A stretch of DNA of 61,104 nucleotides from assembly GCA_002778785.1 (NCBI GenBank), contig PEZS01000004.1, forward strand, positions 27,293-88,396, in the 5' to 3' direction. Made by a program: the position numbers and the translations under genes. Shown here piece by piece: positions 1 to 9,714 of this stretch. The stretch is from Bdellovibrionales bacterium CG10_big_fil_rev_8_21_14_0_10_45_34 (GTDB lineage: Bacteria; Bdellovibrionota; Bdellovibrionia; Bdellovibrionales; 1-14-0-10-45-34). Below the pieces are notes generated by a model, which ran no database searches, had not been told where the DNA came from, and was given only the letters and a program-made list of their open reading frames with translations. The first letter of the stretch is position 1. Every line of letters begins with the position of its first letter.

Positions 1-1538
1 CCGAATTGTATCAAAGAGACCCAGGGTACACCGAAGGGTCCGGCTGCTGTGGGACTACTGAAGGTCATTGAGCCGCCAACTATGAGGGCTCCAATAATGA
101 GCGAAAGAAAAAGTAGATTTGAACCTGTTTCTATTGTTCTTTTTAAATCTCCAAATCCTTCTATGCGAATTTTGTGAGCGTAGCTAGGATTGTTCCATCG
201 CCTCAAAGCCTGCTTGAGCTGCCGAGGTAGTTGAGCAGCGAGGCTCGCCGAATCCTTCGCGATTTGAACAAAGTCTTTTGTGATTCTTTCGGGGTCATAG
301 CGAGTCTTTGCAATATCTTGCGCAAACTCTAACGAGCTTTGAAGCAGATCAAAATCGTCTATAATCAAACGACCCATTCCTTCTACTGTCACCATCGACT
401 TCAAAAACAACATAAGATCCGAAGGAACCTGCACTCCATTGGCCGCCGCTACAGAAGTGGAATCCATCAGAAGCCGCCCAAGATTTACTTGTTTAAAACT
501 CAATCCAAAATAAGGGCCGATAAGATCCCGCAGCTGTTTGGCGAATTTATCAGGATCTATATTTTCAGAGTACGGAGCTATGTCTACCAACGTGTTTGCA
601 AAAAGCTCGTAATCCTCATACGCAAGGCCCATTAACATATCAGCTATAGAGTCTCGAGTGCGCTCTGTGAGCCTGCCGACAACTCCAAAGTCAATCAAGC
701 CGATGCGACCATCTGGCAAAAGAAATAGATTTCCGGCATGAAGATCACCATGAAAAAATCGATCTTCAAAGACCATCTGAAAGAATGCACGAAGCCCCGT
801 TTTGACGACGTTTTCCGGCTGAAAACCCGCCGGCTCTTGACCTTCTAAATGCGATAGCGGGATACCCTCGATTTTTTCCATCACCAGAACTTCTGCGCTT
901 GAGAACTCCGAAAACACGTGAGGAATCTTTATGTTTGGTCGGTGAGCAAAATTTTGCCGAAACCGCCGAATATTGTTCGCCTCAATAATAAAGTTCGTTT
1001 CAAGTTGAAGCGTGCTAAAAAACTCATCGACGATGGTCTCTGGATTAAACACTCTTATTTCAGGAATGTAGCGATTAAGCAGACCGGCGATAGTATAAAG
1101 TGCATTAAGATCGTTCTCGATGATCTGAGTTATTCCGGGCCGCTGAACCTTAATCACAACTTTGTGCCCACCAATCAAAGTTGCTTCGTGAACTTGAGCA
1201 ATGCTTGCCGATGCTAGCGGGGTTTCATTAATTTCTTGAAAAACCTTTGTGTAATTGCCGTAGGCTTTGTTAAGTACACGCTCAACAGCTCGGAACTCTA
1301 TGGGCTGCACTTGGTCATGAAATCTTTTGAATTCTTCAACAACCTCTTTCGGCACCAAGTCGGGGCGCGTAGCTAGTAGCTGTCCTAGTTTAACAAAGGT
1401 GGGGCCGAGTTGTTCAAAGGCTAACCTAAGTCTCTCAGCAACTGAAAGATGCTCAAGCTTTTGGTCTGATTTTTTAAAAAGGAATCGTCCTAGCTCAACT
1501 CGCTCAATGATATTCTGAAAGCCGTGGCTAGCGAACAC
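1..1538 (-). CDS. ABC1/UbiB (AarF) family kinase-like protein, C-terminus cut by window edge
   Basis: About 512 codons are visible and the frame stays open to base 1. The translation shows the family's KxGQ motif (FVKLGQLLATRPD), the alanine-rich loop ASIAQVH, the lysine strand VVIKVQRP, the catalytic loop FFHGDLHAGN and the metal-binding GLIDFG. The last visible part (LLFLSLIIGALIVGGSM) is the hydrophobic C-terminal segment typical of UbiB. Family members are atypical kinases or ATPases supporting quinone or lipid metabolism at the inner membrane; the substrate is not visible here. I chose GTG at 1538, which overlaps the rnr stop by 11 bases and implies coupled translation. No clear Shine-Dalgarno sequence precedes it, so the start is uncertain. 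Confidence 0.9.
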   Translation of the reverse strand, partial: MFASHGFQNIIERVELGRFLFKKSDQKLEHLSVAERLRLAFEQLGPTFVKLGQLLATRPDLVPKEVVEEFKRFHDQVQPIEFRAVERVLNKAYGNYTKVFQEINETPLASASIAQVHEATLIGGHKVVIKVQRPGITQIIENDLNALYTIAGLLNRYIPEIRVFNPETIVDEFFSTLQLETNFIIEANNIRRFRQNFAHRPNIKIPHVFSEFSSAEVLVMEKIEGIPLSHLEGQEPAGFQPENVVKTGLRAFFQMVFEDRFFHGDLHAGNLFLLPDGRIGLIDFGVVGRLTERTRDSIADMLMGLAYEDYELFANTLVDIAPYSENIDPDKFAKQLRDLIGPYFGLSFKQVNLGRLLMDSTSVAAANGVQVPSDLMLFLKSMVTVEGMGRLIIDDFDLLQSSLEFAQDIAKTRYDPERITKDFVQIAKDSASLAAQLPRQLKQALRRWNNPSYAHKIRIEGFGDLKRTIETGSNLLFLSLIIGALIVGGSMTFSSPTAAGPFGVPWVSLIQF

Positions 1539-4011
1539 GGCGACGATTTTTCGGAGTCTTGCGGCTCCCCTTATCGTCTGACCTAGTTGTTTTCCCACGG
1601 TGTATATTGCCACTTTTCGCCTTCTTTGGTTGATCTAACTTCCGGAGTATTTCAGCTCGGCGTTCGGCCTCGGTAAGAGGCTTATCATTAGGTTTCGAAT
1701 CTTTAAGCTTTTCTCGATAGCGCTTTCCCTGGTTTCGGGCGCTCTGGCTGCGATCATTCTGGTCGCCATCACGATCACTTTGGCTTCGATCGCTCTGATT
1801 GCGATCACCCTGGTTTCGGTTTCCTGAGCTCCGCGCCTTCTTATCGCGATCACTCTTTGTTGATCGATGCTTCTTAGCATGGTTTGCAGTATCGCGTTTA
1901 TCTTTATGACTAACGCTTTGCCTTGCCCCACCACCAAAAGAGGAGTCAGCCAAAACAAAATCAACCTGTCCTGTGTCGACATCCGCTTTTGACACAATAA
2001 TCTTGAGCGGATCCCCGAGGGAGTAAGTCTTTCGGGATCGTTTTCCAACCAAGGAAAGAGTTTGCTCATCAAATTCAAAACTTTCACTTCCTAAATCTTC
2101 GGCTCGCACAAGCCCATCAATATCAACGCTTCTTAATAAAACAAATACCCCAAACTTAGTAACCGAGCTGATGAATCCTTCATACTCTTCGCCGAGGTGC
2201 ATGCTCATGTAGCGTGCCTTCTTTATAGACTTAAAAAGTCGTTCGGCCTTCACAGATCTCTGCTCGGATGCACTCAACAAAGGTCCGGCACTTTCGAGAT
2301 ACTCAGACACCTTGTCCCAGTTTTGATCGGAATCCTTAAGGGCCTGCTTTAAAAGGCGGTGAACAATCAGGTCTGGATATCTTCTGATAGGTGAAGTGAA
2401 GTGCAAATAGTCAGAAAAACCTAGGCCAAAGTGCCCTCTGTTATCTGAAGAATACTGAGCTTGCTTCATGCTTCTTAAGGTTAAAATGCTCAAAATTTCG
2501 TGCTGAGGAGTGGCCTCAAATTGCTGTAACGCTTGAGTAAGTTTTTTCTGCAGGCTGCCTCCTGCGACTTTCTTCTTAGCACCAAAGGTGTCCAAAAAAC
2601 TGTTAAGCATTTCAAGGCTATCAGCCGCCGGTTCATCATGAATTCGGTAAAGTGAAGGCACTTCTTTCTTTGAAAAATATTCCGCTACGGCGACATTAGC
2701 GGCAAGCATCATTTCTTCGATCAATCTATGAGCGAAAAGCCTTTCAGATCGAATCATATCGATTGGTGTGCCTGAGTCATCAAGTAGTATTTCTGTCTCA
2801 GGGATATCTAAATCGAGTGAGCCACTTGCCATTCTTTTGGCAAGAAGTAGCTTTGCTAAGTCGTTGGCACGAAGAACACAATTTATGACTTCAGGGTTCA
2901 ATTGATCTCGCAGATTTTTCTCAAGCTCGTTTGCGGATGTTTGCGCACCGGTGCGATCGCTTGATGCCACTCGGTCGCTCGCTCCGTTGGGGCTTCGCGT
3001 TTGTAGTGCGCCAACGTCAAACTCTCCGTCTACTATTTCTTGCGCAATTCCGTAAGTTAGTCTCGCCTTAGACTCGATAACACATTCGTAAAAGGTTTCG
3101 CTTGTTCGCTCGCCCCTGAAATCAAAAAGCATATCAGCAGCAAACGCCAGGCGAGGTACGTTTGGTTTTAAAGAGCAGAGTTCGTTGCTCAACACTTCAG
3201 GTAACATGGGGGCAACAAATCTAGGGAAGTAAGTGGAGGTACCTCTTTTGTAGGCGTCTTTGTCTATTGCAGAACCGTCTTTTACATAGTGAGAGACGTC
3301 GGCAATAGCAACAATGAGCCGGAAGCCCTTTGCTGTTTGCTCAACATAAATGGCGTCGTCAAAATCTTTTGCTGTCGCGCCGTCTATCGTAATAAGACAA
3401 GTCTTTCGAAGATCTTTTCGATTTGGCACTTCACTGAGATCTGGGTCGCGTTTGAGATGTCGAGATTCTGCGATAGCACCTTCTGAAAACTCATTGGGGA
3501 TGCCATGCTGAAACAAACACCGTTTTGCATCAAGTAAAGGGTCTTGAGCTGATCCTAGCACCTCAATAACATTTCCAGTTAACCGTTCCGTGTCGCTCGG
3601 GTACGTCGTAATTCGCACTCGAACTAGTTCGCTGTCTTTGGCATTTTTCGTATTGTCAGCTGAGATGTAAAGACTCTGCCCCCAGGTAGACTCATTATCG
3701 TAAATTCTTCCAGAGCCGTCGGGGCGAGAGTGAAACTGCCCAAGCACCTCGGTAATGCTTCTGCTCAAGATCTCGACGATTTCACCGTTATAGCGCCCGT
3801 CGCCCTGCTTAAAGGCTCGAATCTTTACTTGGTCTGTCGTCATTACATGGCCCATGGAGTGGCGTGGAATGTAAACGTCTGGATGCTCTCGGTCATCAGG
3901 AACAAAAAAGCCAAAGCCATCTTGATGGCGTTTAATTATTCCTTCAAGTAGTTGAGGCTGTTTTGTGTGAACTTTTGGTTTGTTGTTTTTGATAGATTTT
4001 GACTTACTCAA
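1528..4011 (-). CDS. rnr: ribonuclease R (3'-5' exoribonuclease)
   Basis: 827 residues. A cold-shock-like domain lies near residues 20-75 (IIKRHQDGFGFFVPDD). The RNB catalytic domain carries the metal-binding acidic cluster KDFDDAIYVE, and an S1 domain (YEGFISSVTKFGVFV) follows near residues 630-710. RNase R degrades structured RNA from the 3' end. The last 110 residues are a strongly basic tail with degenerate repeats of the type [GS]DRxQ, encoded by imperfect GATCnCT-type DNA repeats around 1735-1835. A low-complexity insert (RSPNGASDRVASSDRTGAQT) interrupts the RNB domain. The start is TTG: an in-frame TGA lies 12 bases upstream and the next ATG would remove the cold-shock domain. The gene overlaps the following UbiB-like gene. 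Confidence 0.93.
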   Translation of the reverse strand: MSKSKSIKNNKPKVHTKQPQLLEGIIKRHQDGFGFFVPDDREHPDVYIPRHSMGHVMTTDQVKIRAFKQGDGRYNGEIVEILSRSITEVLGQFHSRPDGSGRIYDNESTWGQSLYISADNTKNAKDSELVRVRITTYPSDTERLTGNVIEVLGSAQDPLLDAKRCLFQHGIPNEFSEGAIAESRHLKRDPDLSEVPNRKDLRKTCLITIDGATAKDFDDAIYVEQTAKGFRLIVAIADVSHYVKDGSAIDKDAYKRGTSTYFPRFVAPMLPEVLSNELCSLKPNVPRLAFAADMLFDFRGERTSETFYECVIESKARLTYGIAQEIVDGEFDVGALQTRSPNGASDRVASSDRTGAQTSANELEKNLRDQLNPEVINCVLRANDLAKLLLAKRMASGSLDLDIPETEILLDDSGTPIDMIRSERLFAHRLIEEMMLAANVAVAEYFSKKEVPSLYRIHDEPAADSLEMLNSFLDTFGAKKKVAGGSLQKKLTQALQQFEATPQHEILSILTLRSMKQAQYSSDNRGHFGLGFSDYLHFTSPIRRYPDLIVHRLLKQALKDSDQNWDKVSEYLESAGPLLSASEQRSVKAERLFKSIKKARYMSMHLGEEYEGFISSVTKFGVFVLLRSVDIDGLVRAEDLGSESFEFDEQTLSLVGKRSRKTYSLGDPLKIIVSKADVDTGQVDFVLADSSFGGGARQSVSHKDKRDTANHAKKHRSTKSDRDKKARSSGNRNQGDRNQSDRSQSDRDGDQNDRSQSARNQGKRYREKLKDSKPNDKPLTEAERRAEILRKLDQPKKAKSGNIHRGKTTRSDDKGSRKTPKNRRRVR

Positions 4012-4230
4012 TTTTGGCTTTCACTTTGGTTCTAGACCAGTAAAAACAATTCCTAGTCTGCAGGGGTTGTCACTTCCAAAGCCAACAAACTGCAGCCGAC
4101 GAATTGGTCATTCAGCGTGTTCTGTACATTTAAAAGTACCGCATTTGGCAGCGGTTTTTCTTTTGGCTGAATATTCCTCAAGGTTAACTTTCTTGTTGCC
4201 CAAGTCAAGAGGCTGCAAGCAAGGGCCGCA

Positions 4231-4560
4231 TTAACTGCCGATTACGTACAAAATAAGCGCTCCTAAAGACAAAAAAGCCAACATCGCCATGATTTGGTTG
4301 GTTTGTATTTTTGAAACGTAATCTGAAATCAGCGGATCTTTAGACGAGGTCCCTGAGCCGTCGAGCCATTTCAAAAGAATATTAACGCTGGCTAGCTTCG
4401 TGAGTTGATCTTGATGCAAGGCTGTGTCTTTAGAGGCAGCGGGAAGGTGCTGCCGTGAAGCTGCTAAAAGAGCTTTGTGTAGTTTTGCTTGCCTAAAGAC
4501 AATGGCAGCTAATCCAAGTGTGCAAACAAAAATGCCCGCGTTTTCAATTGTGAGAAACAT
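4231..4560 (-). CDS. small protein with two membrane segments, unknown function
   Basis: 109 residues. There is one hydrophobic segment at the N-terminus (GIFVCTLGLAAIVF) and one at the very C-terminus (IMAMLAFLSLGALILYVIG). Between them is a polar, mostly helical stretch of about 65 residues. No family is recognised. It lies downstream of the lytic transglycosylase gene on the same strand, 38 bases away. The space between contains a 12-bp perfect palindrome and a TATTATAAAT box only a few bases before the ATG, with no obvious Shine-Dalgarno sequence, so a short-leader or leaderless transcript is possible. Confidence 0.65.
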   Translation of the reverse strand: MFLTIENAGIFVCTLGLAAIVFRQAKLHKALLAASRQHLPAASKDTALHQDQLTKLASVNILLKWLDGSGTSSKDPLISDYVSKIQTNQIMAMLAFLSLGALILYVIGS

Positions 4561-4574
4561 CGCTATTTATAATA

Positions 4575-4586
4575 AGACAATTGTCT
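4575..4586. promoter_or_regulatory. 12-bp perfect palindrome in a short intergenic gap
   Basis: AGACAATTGTCT is self-complementary over all 12 bases. It sits between the stop of the transglycosylase gene and the start of the small membrane protein gene, beside the AT-rich box preceding that start. It could be an operator; the binding protein is unknown. Confidence 0.4.
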
Positions 4587-4598
4587 GGTGGCGTCTAT

Positions 4599-6392
4599 TC
4601 AACTTTGACTACCCGCAGGCATCACTTCTCGAGGAGGCGGTGGTTCGCATTTTTGAGCCATTTCTTTCGTTGCTCCCGGAGGCTGTGAGAAATCCCCTCT
4701 AAGCATGCATTTTGTAATGTATTTGACATGACCCTGAGTTTCAACGAAGCCAGACTTTTCCCAAGCACCAGTAAACTGCCACGGAAACCTACCAACCTTC
4801 GATACGAACCTTCCTTCGCCCGCGTTATAACTGGCAACTATGATCTTCCAAAAATCACTTTCGTAAGTAAGTTTGAAATGGAGCCTGCGAGCTAGCTCAG
4901 TACTTTCCAATACACGTCGCCCAGATTCAATAACCGTCATGCGTTCACGAAACTGCTTGTCTAATCTTACCATCAAATATCTAAAATATATTGCGCTATA
5001 GGCTACGGCCTTCTCAGGATCCATCATCATTTCTTTCGTCAAACGGTTTGGAGTTGCATACTTTTGGGCTGCAATTTTTTTAAGCTTGGCAACTCGGTGG
5101 CGTTCTTTCAAATCTTCAGACTGCTCGACATTTTCAATTTGACTTTTGCATTCTGCCAAAGCCAGTTGAACGGCGTCTTCCTTGGCATCACCAAATCGAG
5201 AGGTTAGATCTGAAAAATAATACGGATTACTGGTACTCAGGTTTTCGCAAATGTAGGTTTCTCGCTTTGCACTAAAGTAGTCTTCTAAACCTTGTTGAAA
5301 AAAAGTGCTGTACCCCGTGGTTTCATACTGTCTAATTTCATCTTCAATAACTGAGAGTTCCTGCCATAGAAGGCTGACCGATGGGTCGGTGGCCACCCAT
5401 TCGTCCTTTATAATCGACCCAATAGATCGGGTCCACTGGATCTTGGCATAAAGCGTATTAGTTTTTTGAGGGTCTTTGGACTTAGACAGCTGATCTTCAA
5501 GATCAGAAATTCTTTCCTCTAAAAGGGTACCTATATCAGAATCTGTATCAGTCCCTCCAATAGCAAAGTCCTTAAGAAGCTCTGACAGCTCTTTGGTAAA
5601 CTCCTGGTTCTTCACATTTTCCATCGAAGGTGGTAAAGTAGTTCCGCTAGTTTGTTGAATGAGGGGTGCGAAAAATTTATCGAAAAAGCTTAAACTCTTA
5701 TTGTCAATTCGCTCATCTAGCTGATCCGCTAGTTTTTGGGCGTTGGTTTGCCAGTTTTTATAAGATTCAACTCTGCTGAGAACACGATCGTTGATGAGTT
5801 TTAGTATTAACTCTTGGCGATTTGCTAGTGAGCTGAGCTTTCGCTTTCGCTGCTCCTTGGTTTCGCCGCGATCAAGGTGATAAGTATTGTATATGAATTT
5901 GTTAATTTCAGGCACAGTATCTGGCATGAACTGAGCGATGCCAAATGCCCCCGCGCGACTAAATTCTTTGCCATATACATATTTTGGTTCGAAGCCACCC
6001 GACTCTCTTGTTAGCAGACAAGAGAACGCAGTGAATGGAACTTTAAAATACTCCGATGCCAGTAAGATGTCCCGCTTATAGGTTCTTCTATACTCCTCTA
6101 AACGCTGCCTAGCTACATTGCCATCTGCGCCTTGCGGTAAATAGCAGCTCATCCAGTGCTCAAGTTCTTGAGGTGATTTAAGAGATTGCGCAATAGATGC
6201 TATCTTTTCTCCTCTTCCTCGAATTTCGTAGACTCCGGATTTTGAGTTTATACTGAGCCCGATTTGTGAAGCAAGAAATGGTGAAAAAACCACGAGATCT
6301 TTGGCCCAACTAGTGGAGCCCATGTAGGCGTTTGCGTTAATTGTTATGCTTACCAAGAGTGAAGACAATCCAAATGCAAAAAATTTGTTCAT
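4599..6392 (-). CDS. secreted lytic-transglycosylase-like protein with a large insert in the SLT domain
   Basis: 597 residues with a signal peptide (MNKFFAFGLSSLLVSITINANA). The catalytic glutamate motif is LTRESGGFEPK (Glu about residue 130), followed by GAFGIAQFMPDT, the usual G(L/I)xQ helix. The YNAGEGR motif that completes the active site appears only near residue 522. In ordinary family-1 enzymes these motifs are about 80-90 residues apart, so roughly 300 residues of mainly helical sequence are inserted between them. Predicted role: cleavage of peptidoglycan glycan strands in the periplasm. The gene starts 12 bases after valS ends and is probably co-transcribed with it. A GGAGG-type ribosome site precedes the ATG. 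Confidence 0.85.
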   Translation of the reverse strand: MNKFFAFGLSSLLVSITINANAYMGSTSWAKDLVVFSPFLASQIGLSINSKSGVYEIRGRGEKIASIAQSLKSPQELEHWMSCYLPQGADGNVARQRLEEYRRTYKRDILLASEYFKVPFTAFSCLLTRESGGFEPKYVYGKEFSRAGAFGIAQFMPDTVPEINKFIYNTYHLDRGETKEQRKRKLSSLANRQELILKLINDRVLSRVESYKNWQTNAQKLADQLDERIDNKSLSFFDKFFAPLIQQTSGTTLPPSMENVKNQEFTKELSELLKDFAIGGTDTDSDIGTLLEERISDLEDQLSKSKDPQKTNTLYAKIQWTRSIGSIIKDEWVATDPSVSLLWQELSVIEDEIRQYETTGYSTFFQQGLEDYFSAKRETYICENLSTSNPYYFSDLTSRFGDAKEDAVQLALAECKSQIENVEQSEDLKERHRVAKLKKIAAQKYATPNRLTKEMMMDPEKAVAYSAIYFRYLMVRLDKQFRERMTVIESGRRVLESTELARRLHFKLTYESDFWKIIVASYNAGEGRFVSKVGRFPWQFTGAWEKSGFVETQGHVKYITKCMLRGDFSQPPGATKEMAQKCEPPPPREVMPAGSQS

Positions 6393-6404
6393 CTTCGCCT
6401 CCTT

Positions 6405-9080
6405 TTATCCTCGTAAACGTCCAAGTGATTCATTCATTTTAAGCACCTGCTCATCAATTTGAACAAGACGCTGTTTATCTTGATTAACAAGCTCCTCAGG
6501 AGCATTTGCCAAATACTTTTCGTTATCTAGTTTGCCGCGAATGACAGACTGTTCTTTTTGAATTTTTTCGATCTGCTTTTCGACGCGCTTAATCTCTTCA
6601 TTAAAATCAACAAGGCCTTCTAGTGGTACTGCTACCTGCAATGTCTCTTCTTGAACTGAAAGAGTTGCTACAGCGCACTTTGCAAGATTTGCTGAAGGTT
6701 GCACAGCAAGGTCGCCAACTCGTGCTAACCTTTTAATTAGATCGGAGTGATTACCTAAAAGCTTCTGAACCTTACCAGTTTGAGGAACAAGCACAACATT
6801 CAGCTCTATTGCGGGGCTAATGCGATTCTCTCCGCGGATATTCCTCACGGCTGTGATGACATCCTTGACGACAGCGATTTCCTCACTCACATCGGTAGCA
6901 GCAAGGTCAAAAAGATCTTTCTCGCTCGCAATGCCCGGGTAAGTCTTATTTGCAAGAATGCCACTCGTAAAGGGCAGTCGCTGATAGATTTCTTCTGTAA
7001 CAAAAGGAGCAAACGGGTGCAATAAACGCAAGGCACGCTCTAGCACCTGGCAAAAAATCCAAAGTGCTGAGCCCTTTTCCGTCACTATGTTACCGTATAT
7101 TGCAGCTTTACTCATCTCAACGTACCAGTCGCAGAAATCATGCCATATAAAATCATAAATTGTATTTGCCGCGTCGGATAAACGAAATTCATTCAAATTT
7201 CTATCAACGGATTCACATGTGACCTTTAGTCTCTGCAAAATCCACTGATCCACATTTGAAAGCATTCCTCTTGTGGGAGTTGATAATTCGAGGTCTTTGT
7301 TTTCCTCGAGAGCCGACAGCAAAAAGCGCGCCGCATTCCACACTTTCGTGATGAAGTTTCGGTGGCCTTCTAGGCGTTGTTCAGAAAATTTCAGGTCTCT
7401 ACCTGCCATGAGTGAAGCAATTAAAGTGAACCTCAGTGCATCGGCTCCGTACTTTTCTATCATCTCAAGTGGGTCGACCGTGTTGCCAATCGATTTAGAC
7501 ATCTTCTTGCCTTGGGAATCCCGAATGAGGCCATGTATGTACACAGTTCTAAATGGCACATCCTCAATAAAGTAGAGCCCCTGCATAATCATTCGTGCGA
7601 CCCAAAAAAATATAATGTCGTGTCCAGTAACAAGCACAGATGTTGGGTAAAAAGTCTTGAACGATTCCGTTTTTTCTGGCCACCCAAGGGTACCAAACGG
7701 CCAAAGACCCGAGCTAAACCAAGTGTCTAAGACATCTTCATCTTGTTTAATGTTCGAATCGCCGCATTTTTCACACTGCGTGGGATCTTTCTCTGAAATG
7801 GTAACATGCTGGCAGCCTTGGCAGTACCAAGCGGGAATGCGGTGGCCCCACCATAGCTGCCGCGAGATGCACCAGTCCTGAATGTTGTTCATCCAATGAA
7901 GATAAGTTTTTGTCCAAAGGTCAGGAACAAAGCGAACTGTTCCGCTCTCGACAACTCTCTTTGCGCCAGTTGCGAGGGCGTCAATCCTGACAAACCACTG
8001 TTTAGACAAGAAAGGCTCGACTCGCACGCCCGATCTTTCAGAAACCGGAACTGACACTTGGTGGGTTTCTTCTTTAACAAGAAGACCCTGCGAGGTTAAG
8101 TCTTCGACGATTTTCTTTCTGGCAGCATCGATCTTTAGACCCTTGTAGGGGCCAGCATTTTCATTAAGAGTGCCTTCGATGTTAAGAATATTTATCATCG
8201 GTAAGTCGTGTCGCTTGCCCACTTCGTAGTCGGTGAAGTCGTGCGCAGGAGTTATTTTTACAGCTCCAGAGCCAAAGCTCTTGTCGACAAAGCTGTCCTG
8301 TAAGATGGGAATTTTCTTATTAAGTAGCGGCAAAATGACGTTTTTGCCTGCAAATTTCTGATAGCGCTCATCATCTGGGTGGACACAAACTGCCGTATCG
8401 CCCAATAGCGTCTCTGGCCGTGTTGTAGCGATCGTCAAAAACTCTTTACTTCCCTCGATGGGGTACTTGATATGCCAAAGCGAACCCTTTTCTTGACGAT
8501 GTTCGACTTCTAAATCCGACACGGCTGTTTCTAACTGAACATCCCAGTTTACAAGTCGCTCACCTCGATAGATGAGTTGTTTTTTATAAAGATCTACAAA
8601 AACTTTACGAACCGCCGCAGAAAACCCCTCGTCAAGCGTGAACCTTTCGCGGCTCCAGTCAAAAGATCCCCCAAGTCTCCTCATTTGGCTGCGAATTCTG
8701 TCGGCGTAGGTTTCCTTCCACTTCCAAATTTCTGTTTCAAATTCGACACGCCCTAGCGCCTTTCGAGTCTTGCCTTCTTTTTTCAGATTCTTTTCAACAA
8801 CGCTCTGAGTGGCGATGCCCGCATGGTCGGTGCCAGGCAAATAAAGCGTGTTAAATCCGCTCATTCGCTTCCAGCGAATCAGTACATCTTGAATTGACTG
8901 ATCAAGTGCGTGGCCCAAATGCAGTGAGCCAGTTACGTTAGGCGGCGGCAAAACGATGCAGTAGGGTGGCTTGGTTGACTTATCCTCAGATGTAAACGAC
9001 TTGCTATCGATCCAAAATTTATAAATGCGTTCTTCAAAATCTTTAGGATCAAAGCGTGTCGGAAATTCACTGTTAGCCAT
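6405..9080 (-). CDS. valS: valyl-tRNA synthetase
   Basis: 891 residues, normal length for the family. The class I HIGH motif appears as LHLGHALDQ near residue 55 and the KMSKS loop as GKKMSKSIGNTVDP. The family zinc-site sequence CQGCQHV with CEKCGDS is present. The protein ends in the ValRS C-terminal coiled coil (about the last 65 residues, IKRVEKQIEKIQKEQ). It charges tRNA-Val in the cytoplasm. A strong ribosome site (GGGGGAG) lies just upstream of the ATG. No T-box-like leader is evident in the 160 bases upstream. Confidence 0.97.
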   Translation of the reverse strand: MANSEFPTRFDPKDFEERIYKFWIDSKSFTSEDKSTKPPYCIVLPPPNVTGSLHLGHALDQSIQDVLIRWKRMSGFNTLYLPGTDHAGIATQSVVEKNLKKEGKTRKALGRVEFETEIWKWKETYADRIRSQMRRLGGSFDWSRERFTLDEGFSAAVRKVFVDLYKKQLIYRGERLVNWDVQLETAVSDLEVEHRQEKGSLWHIKYPIEGSKEFLTIATTRPETLLGDTAVCVHPDDERYQKFAGKNVILPLLNKKIPILQDSFVDKSFGSGAVKITPAHDFTDYEVGKRHDLPMINILNIEGTLNENAGPYKGLKIDAARKKIVEDLTSQGLLVKEETHQVSVPVSERSGVRVEPFLSKQWFVRIDALATGAKRVVESGTVRFVPDLWTKTYLHWMNNIQDWCISRQLWWGHRIPAWYCQGCQHVTISEKDPTQCEKCGDSNIKQDEDVLDTWFSSGLWPFGTLGWPEKTESFKTFYPTSVLVTGHDIIFFWVARMIMQGLYFIEDVPFRTVYIHGLIRDSQGKKMSKSIGNTVDPLEMIEKYGADALRFTLIASLMAGRDLKFSEQRLEGHRNFITKVWNAARFLLSALEENKDLELSTPTRGMLSNVDQWILQRLKVTCESVDRNLNEFRLSDAANTIYDFIWHDFCDWYVEMSKAAIYGNIVTEKGSALWIFCQVLERALRLLHPFAPFVTEEIYQRLPFTSGILANKTYPGIASEKDLFDLAATDVSEEIAVVKDVITAVRNIRGENRISPAIELNVVLVPQTGKVQKLLGNHSDLIKRLARVGDLAVQPSANLAKCAVATLSVQEETLQVAVPLEGLVDFNEEIKRVEKQIEKIQKEQSVIRGKLDNEKYLANAPEELVNQDKQRLVQIDEQVLKMNESLGRLRG

Positions 9081-9242
9081 CGCAGCTCCCCCTTTTGAAA
9101 GGATAGAAAAATGCTAAAGAAGCCCAGTATAGTGGTGTCCTGAATCGGAATCCAGCATTTGGGCATGTTTTAAATGTGTACTGGTTCATTTTCGGCGTCA
9201 CAACTATCGACGACTCAAGCTCTTCTTTTTGGTTGCCGAAAT

Positions 9243-9506
9243 TTACTTCGATCCCTTAGAAAATTCATGCTCCACAGAGTCATTCGCACCTCTGACCCAA
9301 GATGTCGAAAAGGTAAATGGCTGGGCTTTGTTGATACCTTCGGCGGATTGCATTTGATGAATGGCGCGAATCATGGCAGCCAACTGAGTGCCCTTCGGTG
9401 CACTTGTCTTGTCAGGCGCATCCGACATAGCGACGGCTCCCACCAGCCCGAGTACAAGAGATAACCAATAAAGAGCAGAAAAGATTTTGCTTCTTAGTTT
9501 CTTCAT
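9243..9506 (-). CDS. small secreted protein, unknown function
   Basis: 87 residues. The first 25-30 residues are a signal peptide or single N-terminal anchor (IFSALYWLSLVLGLVGAVAM). The mature part is polar and without cysteine pairs. I recognise no family. The start is supported by a strong GAGGAGG ribosome site seven bases before the ATG. It lies alone between valS and the divergent plus-strand lipoprotein gene. Confidence 0.6.
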   Translation of the reverse strand: MKKLRSKIFSALYWLSLVLGLVGAVAMSDAPDKTSAPKGTQLAAMIRAIHQMQSAEGINKAQPFTFSTSWVRGANDSVEHEFSKGSK

Positions 9507-9714
9507 TCGTGCCTCCTCTCAGGCTCAACTCTCTAATTTGTACTTTTGCAATCTAAAAGCCAGATATTGGCGCGTTGTCTAAGAGTTAGACATAGCTTGC
9601 CTAGATAATTTACTTTTGATGGGCCGTTAACTGTCACTCGGGGGAGTTCAAAGTCGATTCACAGTAACTTCATAAGGCATAAATATTGAACACAGGTAAT
9701 GTGTGGAGGACCGT

